From the NCBI GenBank assembly GCA_959596515.1, contig CAUFXR010000020.1:1-32009 (forward strand): 32,009 nucleotides of DNA, read 5' to 3'. This DNA comes from an uncultured Oscillospiraceae bacterium. GTDB taxonomy: Bacteria; Bacillota; Clostridia; Oscillospirales; Acutalibacteraceae. Of this stretch, positions 23,387 to 31,739 are shown in pieces. Positions within the stretch are counted from its first letter, which is position 1, and every line of letters begins with the position of its first letter. The position numbers and the translations under genes were made by a program. The notes beneath the pieces are model-generated. The model was not told the origin of the DNA, did not search any database, and worked only from the letters and a program-made list of their open reading frames with translations.

Positions 23387-26284
23387 TTATTCCTGATCCA
23401 AGGCGGCGAACAGGCTTCTCAGCCGGATTTTTACCGCGCCCAGATTAGTGATCTCGTCAATTTTGATTTGAGTGTAGATCTTTCCCTCAGATTCCAGAAT
23501 ATCCCGGACCTCATCGGTGGTGATCGCGTCTACGCCGCATCCGAAAGATACCAGCTGTACCAGATTCATATGGGGCTGATCCTTTAAATAATGGGCGGCG
23601 GCATACAGCCGGGAATGATAGGTCCATTGGTTCAAGACTCCGGTATGGAATTTCTTCACTCTAGAACTGATAACATCCTCGGAGATGATGGCCACGCCAT
23701 AGCTGGCGATCAGCTTATCAATACCGTGATTGATCTCCGGATCCACATGATAGGGTCGCCCGGCCAAAACAATGACCTCTTTCCCCTGCTGTTCCGCGAC
23801 CTCCAGGATCTCCTCGCCTCTGGCTCGAACCTTCTCGAAATAGCCGTAATATTCCTCATAGGCAGCCTTTGCCGCGTTTCTGACTTCCTTAAGGCTGATC
23901 CCGTCAAAATATTTATTAAGCATGGCATGGGCTTTTACAGGAAAATCTTTTTTCCGGTGCAGTCCCAAATAATCGTGAATCAGAGTGATCTTAGCGGTGT
24001 CCCCCACGTTGGCGGCAATGACTTCGGGATAATAGGCCACTACCGGACAATTGTAATGATTGTCACCCAGTTTCTCATCCAGATTGTAAGACATGCAGGG
24101 ATAAAAGATTGTCTTGACGCCCTCGTCGATCAGGGTCTGCACGTGGCCGTGCATCAGTTTGGCCGGGAAACAAACCGTATCACTGGGAATGGTGTGTTGG
24201 CCCCGCAGATATAGTTTGGAATTGGATAGGGGCGACGTTTTCACGCCAAAGCCCAAATCCTTGAAGAAACGATACCAGAAGGGCAACAGCTCATACATAT
24301 TCAGACCCATTGGAATCCCTATTGTTCCTCGCGGTCCCTCACAAGAGCGGTAATCCTCCAAAAGCCGCAGCTTATATTCGTAAATATTCAGGCTTTCATC
24401 CGCGGTTTTCTTGGTAATGGGCTTTTCGCACCGGTTACCACCGATGTATTTTCTGCCGCCTTCGAAGGTGTTCACCGTCAGACGGCAATGATTACTGCAC
24501 ATCCCGCAGGTGACTACACTGATTTTATGAGTGAATTTCCCGAGCTGCTCTTCTGTCAGGATGGTGCTCCTTTCCTTTTTCTTGCTCTGGGCATACAGCG
24601 CCGCGCCGTAAGCGCCCATGAGTCCGGCGATATCCGGGCGCACCACCTGCACCCCCATCTCCTGCTCGAAGGCACGAAGAACGGCGTCGTTCAGGAAGGT
24701 ACCGCCCTGCACTACCACCCGTTCTCCCAGCTCACCGGGAGAAGAGGCACGAATCACTTTATAAAGGGCGTTTTTCACAACACTCAGGGAAAGGCCTGCG
24801 GAGATATCCTCAATGGTAGCGCCATCTTTTTGCGCCTGTTTTACCGAGGAATTCATGAATACGGTACAACGAGAACCCAGGTTCACCGGCTGCTTGGCGA
24901 ATAACCCCAGCTTGGAAAACTCTTCGATGGAATAACCCAGGGCGTTGGCGAAAGTCTGTAAAAAGGATCCGCATCCGGAGGAACAGGCCTCGTTTAAGAA
25001 AATATTATCAATGGTGCCATTATGGATCTTAAAACACTTAATATCCTGTCCGCCGATATCGATAACAAACTGAACGTCTGGCATAAAACGCTTGGCCGCG
25101 GTAAGATGCGCCACCGTTTCTACGATACCGAAGTCCACACAGAAAGCGTTTTTAATGATCTCCTCACCGTAACCGGTCACCGCGCCGGCGGCGATCTCCA
25201 CATTGGGATGCTCCCGGTAGAGCTTCTCTAAAAACTCTTTGATGATCGGCACAGGGTTGCCAGAGTTAGGTTGATACTGAGAATAGAGCAGTTCGCCGTT
25301 TTCTCCCATCACCACGGTTTTTACCGTAGTGGATCCGGCATCCATACCAAGATAAACCTTACCCTGATAGGTATCAAAATCTCCCCTCTGGACAGAACAC
25401 TGACTGTGACGTTTCAAGAATGCGTCATAGTCTTTCTGTGACTTGAACAGCGGTGGATTGTAGGCAAAGTTTCCAGTGGCCCTGTAATGCTCCGCATGAT
25501 CGATGGCCTGGTCCAGGTCGATTTCCTCTTCTGCGCAGAAAGCCGCGCCCAGCGCCACATAATACAGGGAATTTTCCGGACAGATCCCTTCGGTCTTTAA
25601 GGTCTCGTCAAAGCTTTTCCGCAATTCGGAAAGAAACGTCAAGGGGCCTCCCAGGTACACGATATTGCCCTTGATCTCCCTGCCCTGGGCCAAGCCGGCG
25701 ATGGTCTGATTAACCACGGCGTAAAAAATACTGGCGGCAATGTCGTTTTTCCGGGCGCCCTGGTTCAGCAGGGGCTGAATATCCGATTTGGCGAACACGC
25801 CGCACCGGGAAGCAATGGTGTAAGTTTTCTCATAGGTCTTGGCAAGCTCGTTCATCTCGTCTGGAGTCACATTGAGCAGCGTAGCCATTTGATCAATGAA
25901 AGCGCCGGTACCGCCGGCGCAGGTTCCGTTCATACGAACTTCCATACCGCCGGTCAAGAACAGAATTTTAGCGTCTTCCCCGCCCAACTCAATGATCACG
26001 TCACTACCGGGCAAAAGACGGTTGGCCGCCACACGGGTGGCGAACACCTCTTGCACAAAGGGCAGATGGCAATTCTCCGCCACGCCCATTCCCGCGGAAC
26101 CGGAAATGGCTAATTGAGCGGTTTTTCCCTTTACCACATTGTCCCGCACATATTGAAGAATGTCCCGGATTTTTTCCGTGATTTGGGAATAGTGGCGCTC
26201 ATAAGATTTATGTAAGATTTCGTCGTTATCGTTGAGCACAACACACTTAATAGTTGTGGAACCGATATCCAGACCAATTTTCAA
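23387..26284 (-). CDS. Double acyl-CoA dehydratase activase (BadF/BadG/BcrA/BcrD type) with DUF2229 region
   Basis: A 965-residue protein with two ASKHA ATPase modules (about 1-255 and 308-567), each starting with a phosphate-binding GLDIGSTT or GMDAGSTT loop, then a DUF2229-like region with CGMCSNHC (593-600) and GGNRCEKP. HgdC-type activases use two Cys per monomer to bridge a [4Fe-4S] cluster across a dimer. Here both modules keep the pair: Cys122 and Cys161, Cys434 and Cys473. It should drive ATP-dependent one-electron reduction of a partner, most likely the HgdB-like protein encoded next. The start is TTG at 26284, after GGGGAG; no ATG is suitable. A promoter and a MarR-type repeat lie upstream. 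The reaction served is unknown. Confidence 0.9.
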   Translation of the reverse strand: MKIGLDIGSTTIKCVVLNDNDEILHKSYERHYSQITEKIRDILQYVRDNVVKGKTAQLAISGSAGMGVAENCHLPFVQEVFATRVAANRLLPGSDVIIELGGEDAKILFLTGGMEVRMNGTCAGGTGAFIDQMATLLNVTPDEMNELAKTYEKTYTIASRCGVFAKSDIQPLLNQGARKNDIAASIFYAVVNQTIAGLAQGREIKGNIVYLGGPLTFLSELRKSFDETLKTEGICPENSLYYVALGAAFCAEEEIDLDQAIDHAEHYRATGNFAYNPPLFKSQKDYDAFLKRHSQCSVQRGDFDTYQGKVYLGMDAGSTTVKTVVMGENGELLYSQYQPNSGNPVPIIKEFLEKLYREHPNVEIAAGAVTGYGEEIIKNAFCVDFGIVETVAHLTAAKRFMPDVQFVIDIGGQDIKCFKIHNGTIDNIFLNEACSSGCGSFLQTFANALGYSIEEFSKLGLFAKQPVNLGSRCTVFMNSSVKQAQKDGATIEDISAGLSLSVVKNALYKVIRASSPGELGERVVVQGGTFLNDAVLRAFEQEMGVQVVRPDIAGLMGAYGAALYAQSKKKERSTILTEEQLGKFTHKISVVTCGMCSNHCRLTVNTFEGGRKYIGGNRCEKPITKKTADESLNIYEYKLRLLEDYRSCEGPRGTIGIPMGLNMYELLPFWYRFFKDLGFGVKTSPLSNSKLYLRGQHTIPSDTVCFPAKLMHGHVQTLIDEGVKTIFYPCMSYNLDEKLGDNHYNCPVVAYYPEVIAANVGDTAKITLIHDYLGLHRKKDFPVKAHAMLNKYFDGISLKEVRNAAKAAYEEYYGYFEKVRARGEEILEVAEQQGKEVIVLAGRPYHVDPEINHGIDKLIASYGVAIISEDVISSRVKKFHTGVLNQWTYHSRLYAAAHYLKDQPHMNLVQLVSFGCGVDAITTDEVRDILESEGKIYTQIKIDEITNLGAVKIRLRSLFAALDQE

Positions 26285-26388
26285 GAGAGTATCTCCCCTT
26301 TTCCTTTACTACATCTTTATATGATACCAGACTTTTTCTAAGAAAAAAAGCTGGAAATAAAAAATTTTCTAAAAATGTTACCAGTCCA

Positions 26389-26416
26389 TTGACAAATTAG
26401 GGTTTTGCTGTAAAAT
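26389..26416 (+). promoter_or_regulatory. marR promoter
   Basis: TTGACA (26389-26394), 16-bp spacer, TAAAAT (26411-26416). The start near 26423 would fall inside the inverted repeat at 26417-26437. Confidence 0.65.
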
Positions 26417-26437
26417 ATTAACTATAAGTTAATAGTT
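26417..26437. promoter_or_regulatory. Candidate MarR operator
   Basis: Two nested inverted repeats: ATTAAC-TATAA-GTTAAT (26417-26433) and AACTAT...ATAGTT (26420-26437). It sits directly after the plus-strand -10 box and about 13 bp into the divergent minus-strand transcript, so one bound dimer could repress both genes. Size and symmetry fit MarR-family sites; binding is inferred. Confidence 0.55.
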
Positions 26438-26456
26438 CTCATTTGTTTACTAATTA

Positions 26457-26485
26457 AGTGTAGCACGTCGAAAAAATTTTGTCAA
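26457..26485 (-). promoter_or_regulatory. Promoter of the activase/dehydratase operon
   Basis: Minus strand TTGACA (26485-26480), 17-bp spacer, TACACT (26462-26457). The leader to the TTG start is about 165 nt. Confidence 0.7.
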
Positions 26486-26503
26486 GTAACCGGGAGGTAC
26501 GTC

Positions 26504-26959
26504 TTGGATTCCTCAAAAATGATTTCTGAACAACTTTTTTTGTTGATTCCCATGCTTTACAATCATATCATTCGTCCTATTGAAGGAGCCTTGCGGTCAA
26601 AAATCAGTCCTCTTCAATTTTACGCCCTAATGGCCTTAAAGCAGGAGGGCAGTATGACGATGTCCGCCCTTTCCGCCCACTGCGGCGTATCCAAGCAGCA
26701 AAGCACTCGGCTGATCAATAGTCTGGTAGAGATCGGCTTCGTGGAACGCCGGCCGTCCAGCCAGGACAGAAGACTGATTTTCATCGGCCTAAGCGCGTTT
26801 GGAGAAGCTCAAATGGACAAGCTCCGTATGGCCGTCTGCCAGGGAATCGAAGAACGTCTTTCCAGTTTGACTCAGCGGGAACAAAAAGACATGCTGCTTT
26901 CTCTGGAGACCGTCTGGAACATCATGGGTAAGCTAGAAAAAGAAGGAAATCCAAAATAA
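26504..26959 (+). CDS. MarR-family transcriptional regulator
   Basis: A 151-residue winged-helix dimeric regulator. The central region LQFYALMALKQEGSMTMSALSAHCGVSKQQSTRLINSLVEIGFVERRPSSQDRRLIFIGLS carries the recognition helix and the wing, with the DRR(L) wing tip typical of MarR. It starts with TTG at 26504, six bases after GGAGG (26493-26497); the first ATG (26519) is too far from that site. It is divergent from the activase gene and shares the control region, so it probably regulates that operon and itself. No ligand can be deduced; the first cysteine, in the DNA-binding region (AHCGVS), could make it redox-sensitive, but that is speculative. Confidence 0.92.
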   Translation: MDSSKMISEQLFLLIPMLYNHIIRPIEGALRSKISPLQFYALMALKQEGSMTMSALSAHCGVSKQQSTRLINSLVEIGFVERRPSSQDRRLIFIGLSAFGEAQMDKLRMAVCQGIEERLSSLTQREQKDMLLSLETVWNIMGKLEKEGNPK

Positions 26960-26984
26960 TTGGACTTCCTTCTTTTGTTTTGAT
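26941..26984 (+). terminator. marR terminator
   Basis: 13-bp stem with one mismatch (26941-26953 with 26961-26973), followed by TTTTGTTTTG. The marR stop codon (26957-26959) lies in the loop. Confidence 0.7.
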
Positions 26985-26997
26985 AAACTGATACGTC

Positions 26998-28014
26998 TCA
27001 GTCCACCGTATTAAAAAAATGGTATGACTTATCATACACAACTACCGCCTGGGAATGTAACCCTTCATAGGCTGCTATACAGTCGCTTTTCGCATATGGG
27101 TATTGTGCTCCGGAAAGCGGGTCGTTAAAGTAGAAATAATCCTGATCATATCCCACCAAAAGCAGGCAATGTTCCGGCCGCATCCACTGCAGCTCTTCTC
27201 CCGTTCCCTCAATCAGCCAGCAATCTCCTGGGGTAGGATACTCCATATCGATCGTCGCCCACAGAATTACGGGAATATTATTGTCGAGATAGGTCTCACA
27301 CAACACATCCAATGGGATTCCAAATAGTACATTGACCTGAAACCTCTCCAAATCCACCGCTCTTTTTATAGCCTTTTCAATAGCCGGAGCGTAACATCCC
27401 CATCCGCTCGCTTCTCTAGGATCCCCCAGAAAGGTTTTCCAAGGATCCCCGCCATACATGACCCCATCTTCCGAGGTCCAAGGCTCGGTCCCCAGATCCA
27501 GATACTGATCGATAAAATCATCTACAGTGATATCGATTCCCAGATGCTGAAGGGCCATCACCGCTGAAACTGACTCACATCCGGTAGGATACGCCCCCAG
27601 CTGGCTGATATAGGGCACGTCTAAAAGAGCGCCGTTCCCACCGTTTCCCTCTTCGGCATCACCCATATCGTTCTTTAGATCGAGAGGCACGAAAGAATCT
27701 TCGGGTTTTTCTTTCTGTATCCCAATATCTTCGGTAGTCGGGTTAACATCAGCGTTGTCGTCCGTCAAATCTTGTCCCAAATTCTCACCATTATCCTCCG
27801 TCAATAATCGATAGCTTTTTTGCTCTGCCCTTTGGAGCGACTCTGCGCGAGGGGTAAAAGAGGTATCAATAGGTTTTAAAATTTGATTGCTCTTTATTCC
27901 CGCCAATACAGCAATAAATAAAACGCCAAGAATAAAAATCATCAAAGAGCCTGGCAGAAGCCTTTTCTTTCGGCGATATCTCTTATTTGGAGGTTCCCGT
28001 TTTCCACGATTCAT
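26998..28014 (-). CDS. Membrane-anchored C39-like cysteine peptidase
   Basis: A 338-residue protein with a basic N terminus, one membrane segment (about 23-40), a low-complexity acidic linker (about 50-128), and a C-terminal papain-like peptidase C39_2 domain facing outward. The catalytic Cys146 lies in YPTGCESVS, His282 in RPEHCLLLVGYD and Asp298 in FNDPL. The start is the ATG at 28014, with GGAGGG seven bases upstream; an ATG 15 bases earlier (28029) overlaps this site and is unlikely. Such proteins act at the cell surface, but the substrate is unknown; some C39-like domains cleave peptide leaders, yet no transporter or peptide precursor is nearby. No partner gene is evident. Confidence 0.85.
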   Translation of the reverse strand: MNRGKREPPNKRYRRKKRLLPGSLMIFILGVLFIAVLAGIKSNQILKPIDTSFTPRAESLQRAEQKSYRLLTEDNGENLGQDLTDDNADVNPTTEDIGIQKEKPEDSFVPLDLKNDMGDAEEGNGGNGALLDVPYISQLGAYPTGCESVSAVMALQHLGIDITVDDFIDQYLDLGTEPWTSEDGVMYGGDPWKTFLGDPREASGWGCYAPAIEKAIKRAVDLERFQVNVLFGIPLDVLCETYLDNNIPVILWATIDMEYPTPGDCWLIEGTGEELQWMRPEHCLLLVGYDQDYFYFNDPLSGAQYPYAKSDCIAAYEGLHSQAVVVYDKSYHFFNTVD

Positions 28015-28111
28015 GTCTGATCCCTCCATTGATAGGATTCTGTCTGTTTTCTAAAGTAATTGTATGCGATCTCTTTGCAAAATGTCCTCAAAAATATGTA
28101 AGAGAAACGTA

Positions 28112-28140
28112 AAAACGCACAGCGGATGCTGTGCATTTTT
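28112..28140. terminator. Short bidirectional hairpin terminator
   Basis: 7-bp stem GCACAGC/GCTGTGC (28117-28123 with 28128-28134), tetraloop, and T runs on both strands. Confidence 0.6.
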
Positions 28141-28328
28141 ATTCTCATATATCTTTATTCTTTTGCAAAAAATAAAATTTAAATTTTTCGGTTTCTAACC
28201 TCTAAGATAACAGTGTTTTTCCCAACGGAAACGCTATTTTAACGACTAAAACTAGTAGGAGCCAAGGGGAAAACCGATGACGGGACAGAAAAGTTTGAAA
28301 CCAGTAATTAGATGGGTATTGTAAAAAG

Positions 28329-28377
28329 GAACCGCCGTACAAAAAAGCGAACCGCCGTACAAAAAAGCGAACCGCGC
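28329..28377. repeat. Tandem 20-bp repeat copying a terminator arm
   Basis: Two identical 20-bp units (28329-28348 and 28349-28368) beginning GAACCGCCGTAC and ending AAAAAAGC, plus a partial third (28369-28377). On the minus strand each unit reads as the 3' arm and T tract of the adjoining terminator. Confidence 0.85.
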
Positions 28378-28405
28378 CTCTCATAAGACAAGACGCGCGG
28401 TTCGC
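28361..28405 (-). terminator. Terminator of the second two-component operon
   Basis: Perfect 11-bp stem (28405-28395 with 28377-28367), 17-nt loop, and a T run (28366-28361) on the minus strand. It lies 165 bp beyond the last stop codon. Confidence 0.75.
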
Positions 28406-28569
28406 TTGCAACGGCAGGATATCAGAATGTTTAATGGGCACGGAAGCCGCATTGAGATGAGGCCCGACAATAGGATTCTCAATGAACACGGCATCCGCTG
28501 TAAACGAGAGGATAGGCTCTTGATTGTCGGGTACGGATAAATCTTTTTTCTGCCTATTTCCCATTTTTC

Positions 28570-29409
28570 TTAATATTTTAAGCTAAAGCCGACAAAACAT
28601 TCCTCGATAGGGCTATAAATCAGCACCAAAGATGTTCCGCTGTTATCTGAACACGTCAGATAGATATGATTGTCATAGGATAAACTGGTGAATTGGGTTT
28701 TCATAATTAAGTCCAATATTACATAGGACTGGTCCGACAGGTACTCCGGATCCTGTGAAAGAAACATTTTGTAAGAGTAAAGGAAGGATGAGAAGGCATT
28801 GCCGGACTCTGTAGATTTGCTGTCTGAGCTATCACCTTCTATCTCGATCGGTAAACTCTCATATACTCCCTCTTCTATTATCGCTGGATCAGCTAAAAAA
28901 TTTTCCCAATCCTTCTGAAGCTCACGAAGAGCCTGATCCATTATTTCACTTTTCACTTCCGGTTCATCCCGATTGATACAGGAAAAATAGCAAAGACCTC
29001 TGGGGTCATACGCCATATTCACCAAATAGGTCTGGCCATCTTTTCCAGAAAGCTCCATATCCTTTAAAAACCTCATGCCTGTGTTCGAGCATTTAAGAAT
29101 TATTTTAGACTCGACTTCCTCGGGGGACCAAAGTCCAGGCCTCATCAGGCATATACCGTTTGCGATAGCGGCGTAAACGTCAGAATTTAAGTATACCTTT
29201 TCTTGCCCTGTATATAAGTTCCAAGGGTAAAGCTCTAATTCCTCTCCACTGTTGATATAAAGAAGATTCGAGCCCTTAGGCGGATCCAACTGCTCGATGG
29301 TATCCTTATAATCCGGGAGAATCAAAGGTGAAAGGCCTACTGCCAGCAAGCAGGCAGCAAGTAGAATCATCGCGGCAATAAACGGAAAAGTCCTTCGCGC
29401 TAATTTCAT
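28570..29409 (-). CDS. Membrane-anchored protein of unknown function, third gene of a two-component operon
   Basis: A 279-residue protein I do not recognise. The N terminus has basic residues and a hydrophobic stretch (about 8-31); LAAC at 17-20 fits a lipobox, though the hydrophobic run continues past the Cys, so a simple membrane anchor is also possible. The rest is hydrophilic and would lie outside the membrane. There is a Ser/Asp-rich segment near 190-205. The start overlaps the histidine kinase stop (ATGA), with GGAGGAA upstream, so the two are coupled. It may be an accessory that senses or transmits a signal to the kinase, or an output of the system; neither is shown. Confidence 0.75.
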   Translation of the reverse strand: MKLARRTFPFIAAMILLAACLLAVGLSPLILPDYKDTIEQLDPPKGSNLLYINSGEELELYPWNLYTGQEKVYLNSDVYAAIANGICLMRPGLWSPEEVESKIILKCSNTGMRFLKDMELSGKDGQTYLVNMAYDPRGLCYFSCINRDEPEVKSEIMDQALRELQKDWENFLADPAIIEEGVYESLPIEIEGDSSDSKSTESGNAFSSFLYSYKMFLSQDPEYLSDQSYVILDLIMKTQFTSLSYDNHIYLTCSDNSGTSLVLIYSPIEECFVGFSLKY

Positions 29410-30875
29410 AGGTCTTCCTCCTTTACCAGGGGAATGGAAATCCTTACCGTAGTTCCTTTTCCCAAAGCGCTCTCAAAGGTCAATTGAGCGTGATGACGTT
29501 CCGCAATCGACGCGCAAAGCGGTAGTCCAAGGCCTACGCCACCCTCTTTTCGCGAGCGGGATTTATCCGCCATATAGAATGGCTCCGTAATTCTTTTCAG
29601 TTCCTGCGGGCTCATACCAATTCCGTGATCCGCCACGGAAATTGTCAATTTTTCCTCTGATTTTTCGCACGAAACCTGGATCGTCTGTCCTTCACCGGAC
29701 GCCTTCATCCCATTATCGATCAGATTATAAAGCAACGATTTGAAAAGTTCTCTATCCACAGTAATCCAATCATTTGTGGAAACAACCTCCAGGTTTAAAT
29801 GGCGTTTTTCTAGCACCGGCGCCACAGAAGCTGCCACACTCTCTAAAAGTTCCGCAACTGAGGTTCGTTCCAGTTCCAGAGGCGTATGATCGGTAATCGA
29901 CAGCTCTAACAGCTTGCCGGACAGTCCTCGCAGCCTTTTCGCATCCTCCACGATGATCCGAGCATACTCCTGGCGTTCGCTGTCCGTAACCACCCGCTTG
30001 CATAAAAGAACGTCTCCCAGGCACATCACCGAGGTCAAGGGAGTCTTCATCTCGTGCGCGAGACTGTCTATAAATCGCTTCCTGCTTTCAGCGATTTGCT
30101 GTAACTGTTCCACATTTTTGCCAATCGCTTCTGTCATACCGTTTACGTTGCGGATCAATTCCTGAAATTCGCTGCTCCCCTGCTCCTCAATTCTGATTTG
30201 ATAATCACCAGCCGTGATTTTTCTAAGAGAGTGATTGACCACGCTCAACGGCCGAAGCAACCGGCGGGTGCTCGCCCATAAAATAACACCGGTAACTAAG
30301 GCGAATACAATGCTGACAAGGCTGATAAATCCAAGTTGTTTCTTGTAAATTTGATAAATTTCCGTCACGTCGTATGAGGTGAAAAGATAATATTTCACAC
30401 CTTCCAACTGCAGGCTAGAGCCAATATTCAGCAGGGTTCTATCTCCCGCATCAGTGATTAAAGAAAGGCACTGGCCACTCGCCTTGACTTGATCCACAAA
30501 CTCATCCTGTTTCGATAAATGATCCATTTGTGTAGAAGCGATCATACCTTTGTCGCTGTAAATAGCGGTTCCAGTATTGGTCCCTGTTCTGCTTGCGACA
30601 CCCATTCTCAGGATCTGCTCCACAGACGCCGACGACAGTAAAATTTGTCCCTCACGAATCCTCTCATAGGCAATTGTATTGGAGATATTAGATGCGTAAT
30701 ATTCATGCGAGGAAACATCCTGCATTTTTTCTCGCTCAACAGAGGCAGAAAAATAACTGGTCAGCACTGATAAGGCGGTAATACACACAGCCACCAGGAC
30801 CACCGTCAGCGAAATCAGAAAAATTTTCTGCCACAGTCTCATCGACGAGAGAAAAGGCCTTTCCCATAAATTCAC
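29406..30875 (-). CDS. Sensor histidine kinase with HAMP domain
   Basis: A 489-residue membrane sensor. TM1 is about 15-38 and TM2 about 181-200; between them is an extracellular sensor of about 140 residues. A HAMP domain follows (about 203-255), then the phosphorylated His274 in DSLAHEMKTPLTSV. The ATP-binding domain has the N box (LLYNLIDNGMKAS), G1 (DHGIGM) and G2 (GGVGLGLPL), all intact. The start is GTG at 30875, with AGGTGA just upstream and four bases between it and the regulator's stop; a TTG at 30905 in the same frame has no ribosome binding site. It pairs with the regulator upstream. Confidence 0.92.
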   Translation of the reverse strand: MNLWERPFLSSMRLWQKIFLISLTVVLVAVCITALSVLTSYFSASVEREKMQDVSSHEYYASNISNTIAYERIREGQILLSSASVEQILRMGVASRTGTNTGTAIYSDKGMIASTQMDHLSKQDEFVDQVKASGQCLSLITDAGDRTLLNIGSSLQLEGVKYYLFTSYDVTEIYQIYKKQLGFISLVSIVFALVTGVILWASTRRLLRPLSVVNHSLRKITAGDYQIRIEEQGSSEFQELIRNVNGMTEAIGKNVEQLQQIAESRKRFIDSLAHEMKTPLTSVMCLGDVLLCKRVVTDSERQEYARIIVEDAKRLRGLSGKLLELSITDHTPLELERTSVAELLESVAASVAPVLEKRHLNLEVVSTNDWITVDRELFKSLLYNLIDNGMKASGEGQTIQVSCEKSEEKLTISVADHGIGMSPQELKRITEPFYMADKSRSRKEGGVGLGLPLCASIAERHHAQLTFESALGKGTTVRISIPLVKEEDL

Positions 30876-30879
30876 AGTT

Positions 30880-31536
30880 TCACCTGCTTTCCAGCCGATA
30901 TCCAAGCTTGGGAATAGTGATCAGCTTATGACTTAAATCCAACTTTTTGCGAAGCTGCTGCACATGGATGTCCACTGTTCGGCTTTCCCCTTGGAATTCA
31001 TAACCCCAAACAGTGGCCAATAGCCGTTCCCTTGTGATAGCGACATCCACATTCTGCATGAAGAAGGCCAGCAAAGAAAACTCTTTGGGAGTCAATGCCA
31101 CCTGCTCGCCACACTTGGTCACCAGATGCTTGTCCATATCCACTGTAATATCATCGTACACTAGCTGGCTTCTTCCTTTATGTGAGCGGCGGAGCACTAC
31201 CTCAATGCGCGCCAAAAGCTCTACCGCTTCAAAGGGTTTCACAATATAATCCTCCGCTCCCAAGCGCAGCCCTTTCACTTTGTCCGTTACATCCTGCAAC
31301 GCAGTTAAAAAGATCACCGGCGTGCCTTTTCTTTGGATCTTTTGAATCACTTCAAAACCATCCATCTGTGGCAGCATAACATCCAGTAAAACTAAATCGT
31401 AATCGTTCTCCAGTACTTCACGCACGGCGGCGAGACCGTCACGGCAGATGTTGCACTGGTATCCCACCAACGAAATCGTCACTTCAAGGGTTTTCGCGAT
31501 ATTAGGGTCATCCTCTACAATCAAAATTTGTACCAC
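30880..31536 (-). CDS. OmpR-family response regulator
   Basis: DNA-binding response regulator of 218 residues. The receiver has the acidic pair in VEDD, the phosphoacceptor Asp52 in LLDVMLPQMDG, and the conserved Lys in YIVKPF. The winged helix contains LTPKEFSLLAFFM and RTVDIHVQQLRKKL, the OmpR/PhoB hallmarks. The GTG at 31536 is chosen because GAGGA lies just before it and the protein then begins MVQILIVEDD, the normal receiver start; an in-frame upstream ATG (31581) would add 15 residues not found in the family. It heads the three-gene operon. Confidence 0.93.
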   Translation of the reverse strand: MVQILIVEDDPNIAKTLEVTISLVGYQCNICRDGLAAVREVLENDYDLVLLDVMLPQMDGFEVIQKIQRKGTPVIFLTALQDVTDKVKGLRLGAEDYIVKPFEAVELLARIEVVLRRSHKGRSQLVYDDITVDMDKHLVTKCGEQVALTPKEFSLLAFFMQNVDVAITRERLLATVWGYEFQGESRTVDIHVQQLRKKLDLSHKLITIPKLGYRLESR

Positions 31537-31646
31537 AATATTCCTCTTTTCCCATAACATCCTAAAAATTATCGGCATCAAAGCAGCAGATTAAATTCCC
31601 GAAGTTCTATCATTCCACTCTGGCTCTAGCATCAAAAGAAAACCAC

Positions 31647-31674
31647 ATTATTCTTTCTACCCTTGTCCAGTCAA
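31647..31674 (-). promoter_or_regulatory. Proximal promoter of the second two-component operon
   Basis: Minus strand TTGACT (31674-31669), 16-bp spacer, AATAAT (31652-31647), about 110 bp before the GTG. Confidence 0.5.
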
Positions 31675-31710
31675 AAACTTAAGCATGATTTTTAAGTTAT
31701 CATTACCTTC

Positions 31711-31739
31711 ATTATATTAGCAGTCTCGTTTAATAGCAA
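31711..31739 (-). promoter_or_regulatory. Distal promoter of the second two-component operon
   Basis: Minus strand TTGCTA (31739-31734), 17-bp spacer, TATAAT (31716-31711). Confidence 0.55.

Larger units (their letters stand above)
28015..28569. other. Intergenic region with terminators and a repeated terminator arm
   Basis: Contains a hairpin at 28117-28134, a larger hairpin at 28367-28405 with tandem 20-bp repeats beside it, and an inverted repeat CCCGACAAT/ATTGTCGGG (28463-28471 with 28523-28531). A 120-codon frame on the minus strand (28564-28202) runs straight through these hairpins and has no ribosome binding site, so I do not call it. Confidence 0.5.

Noticed and set aside
28202..28564. 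120-codon minus-strand gene after the two-component operon
   Set aside because: No ribosome binding site, and its second half is encoded by the terminator hairpin and its repeats.
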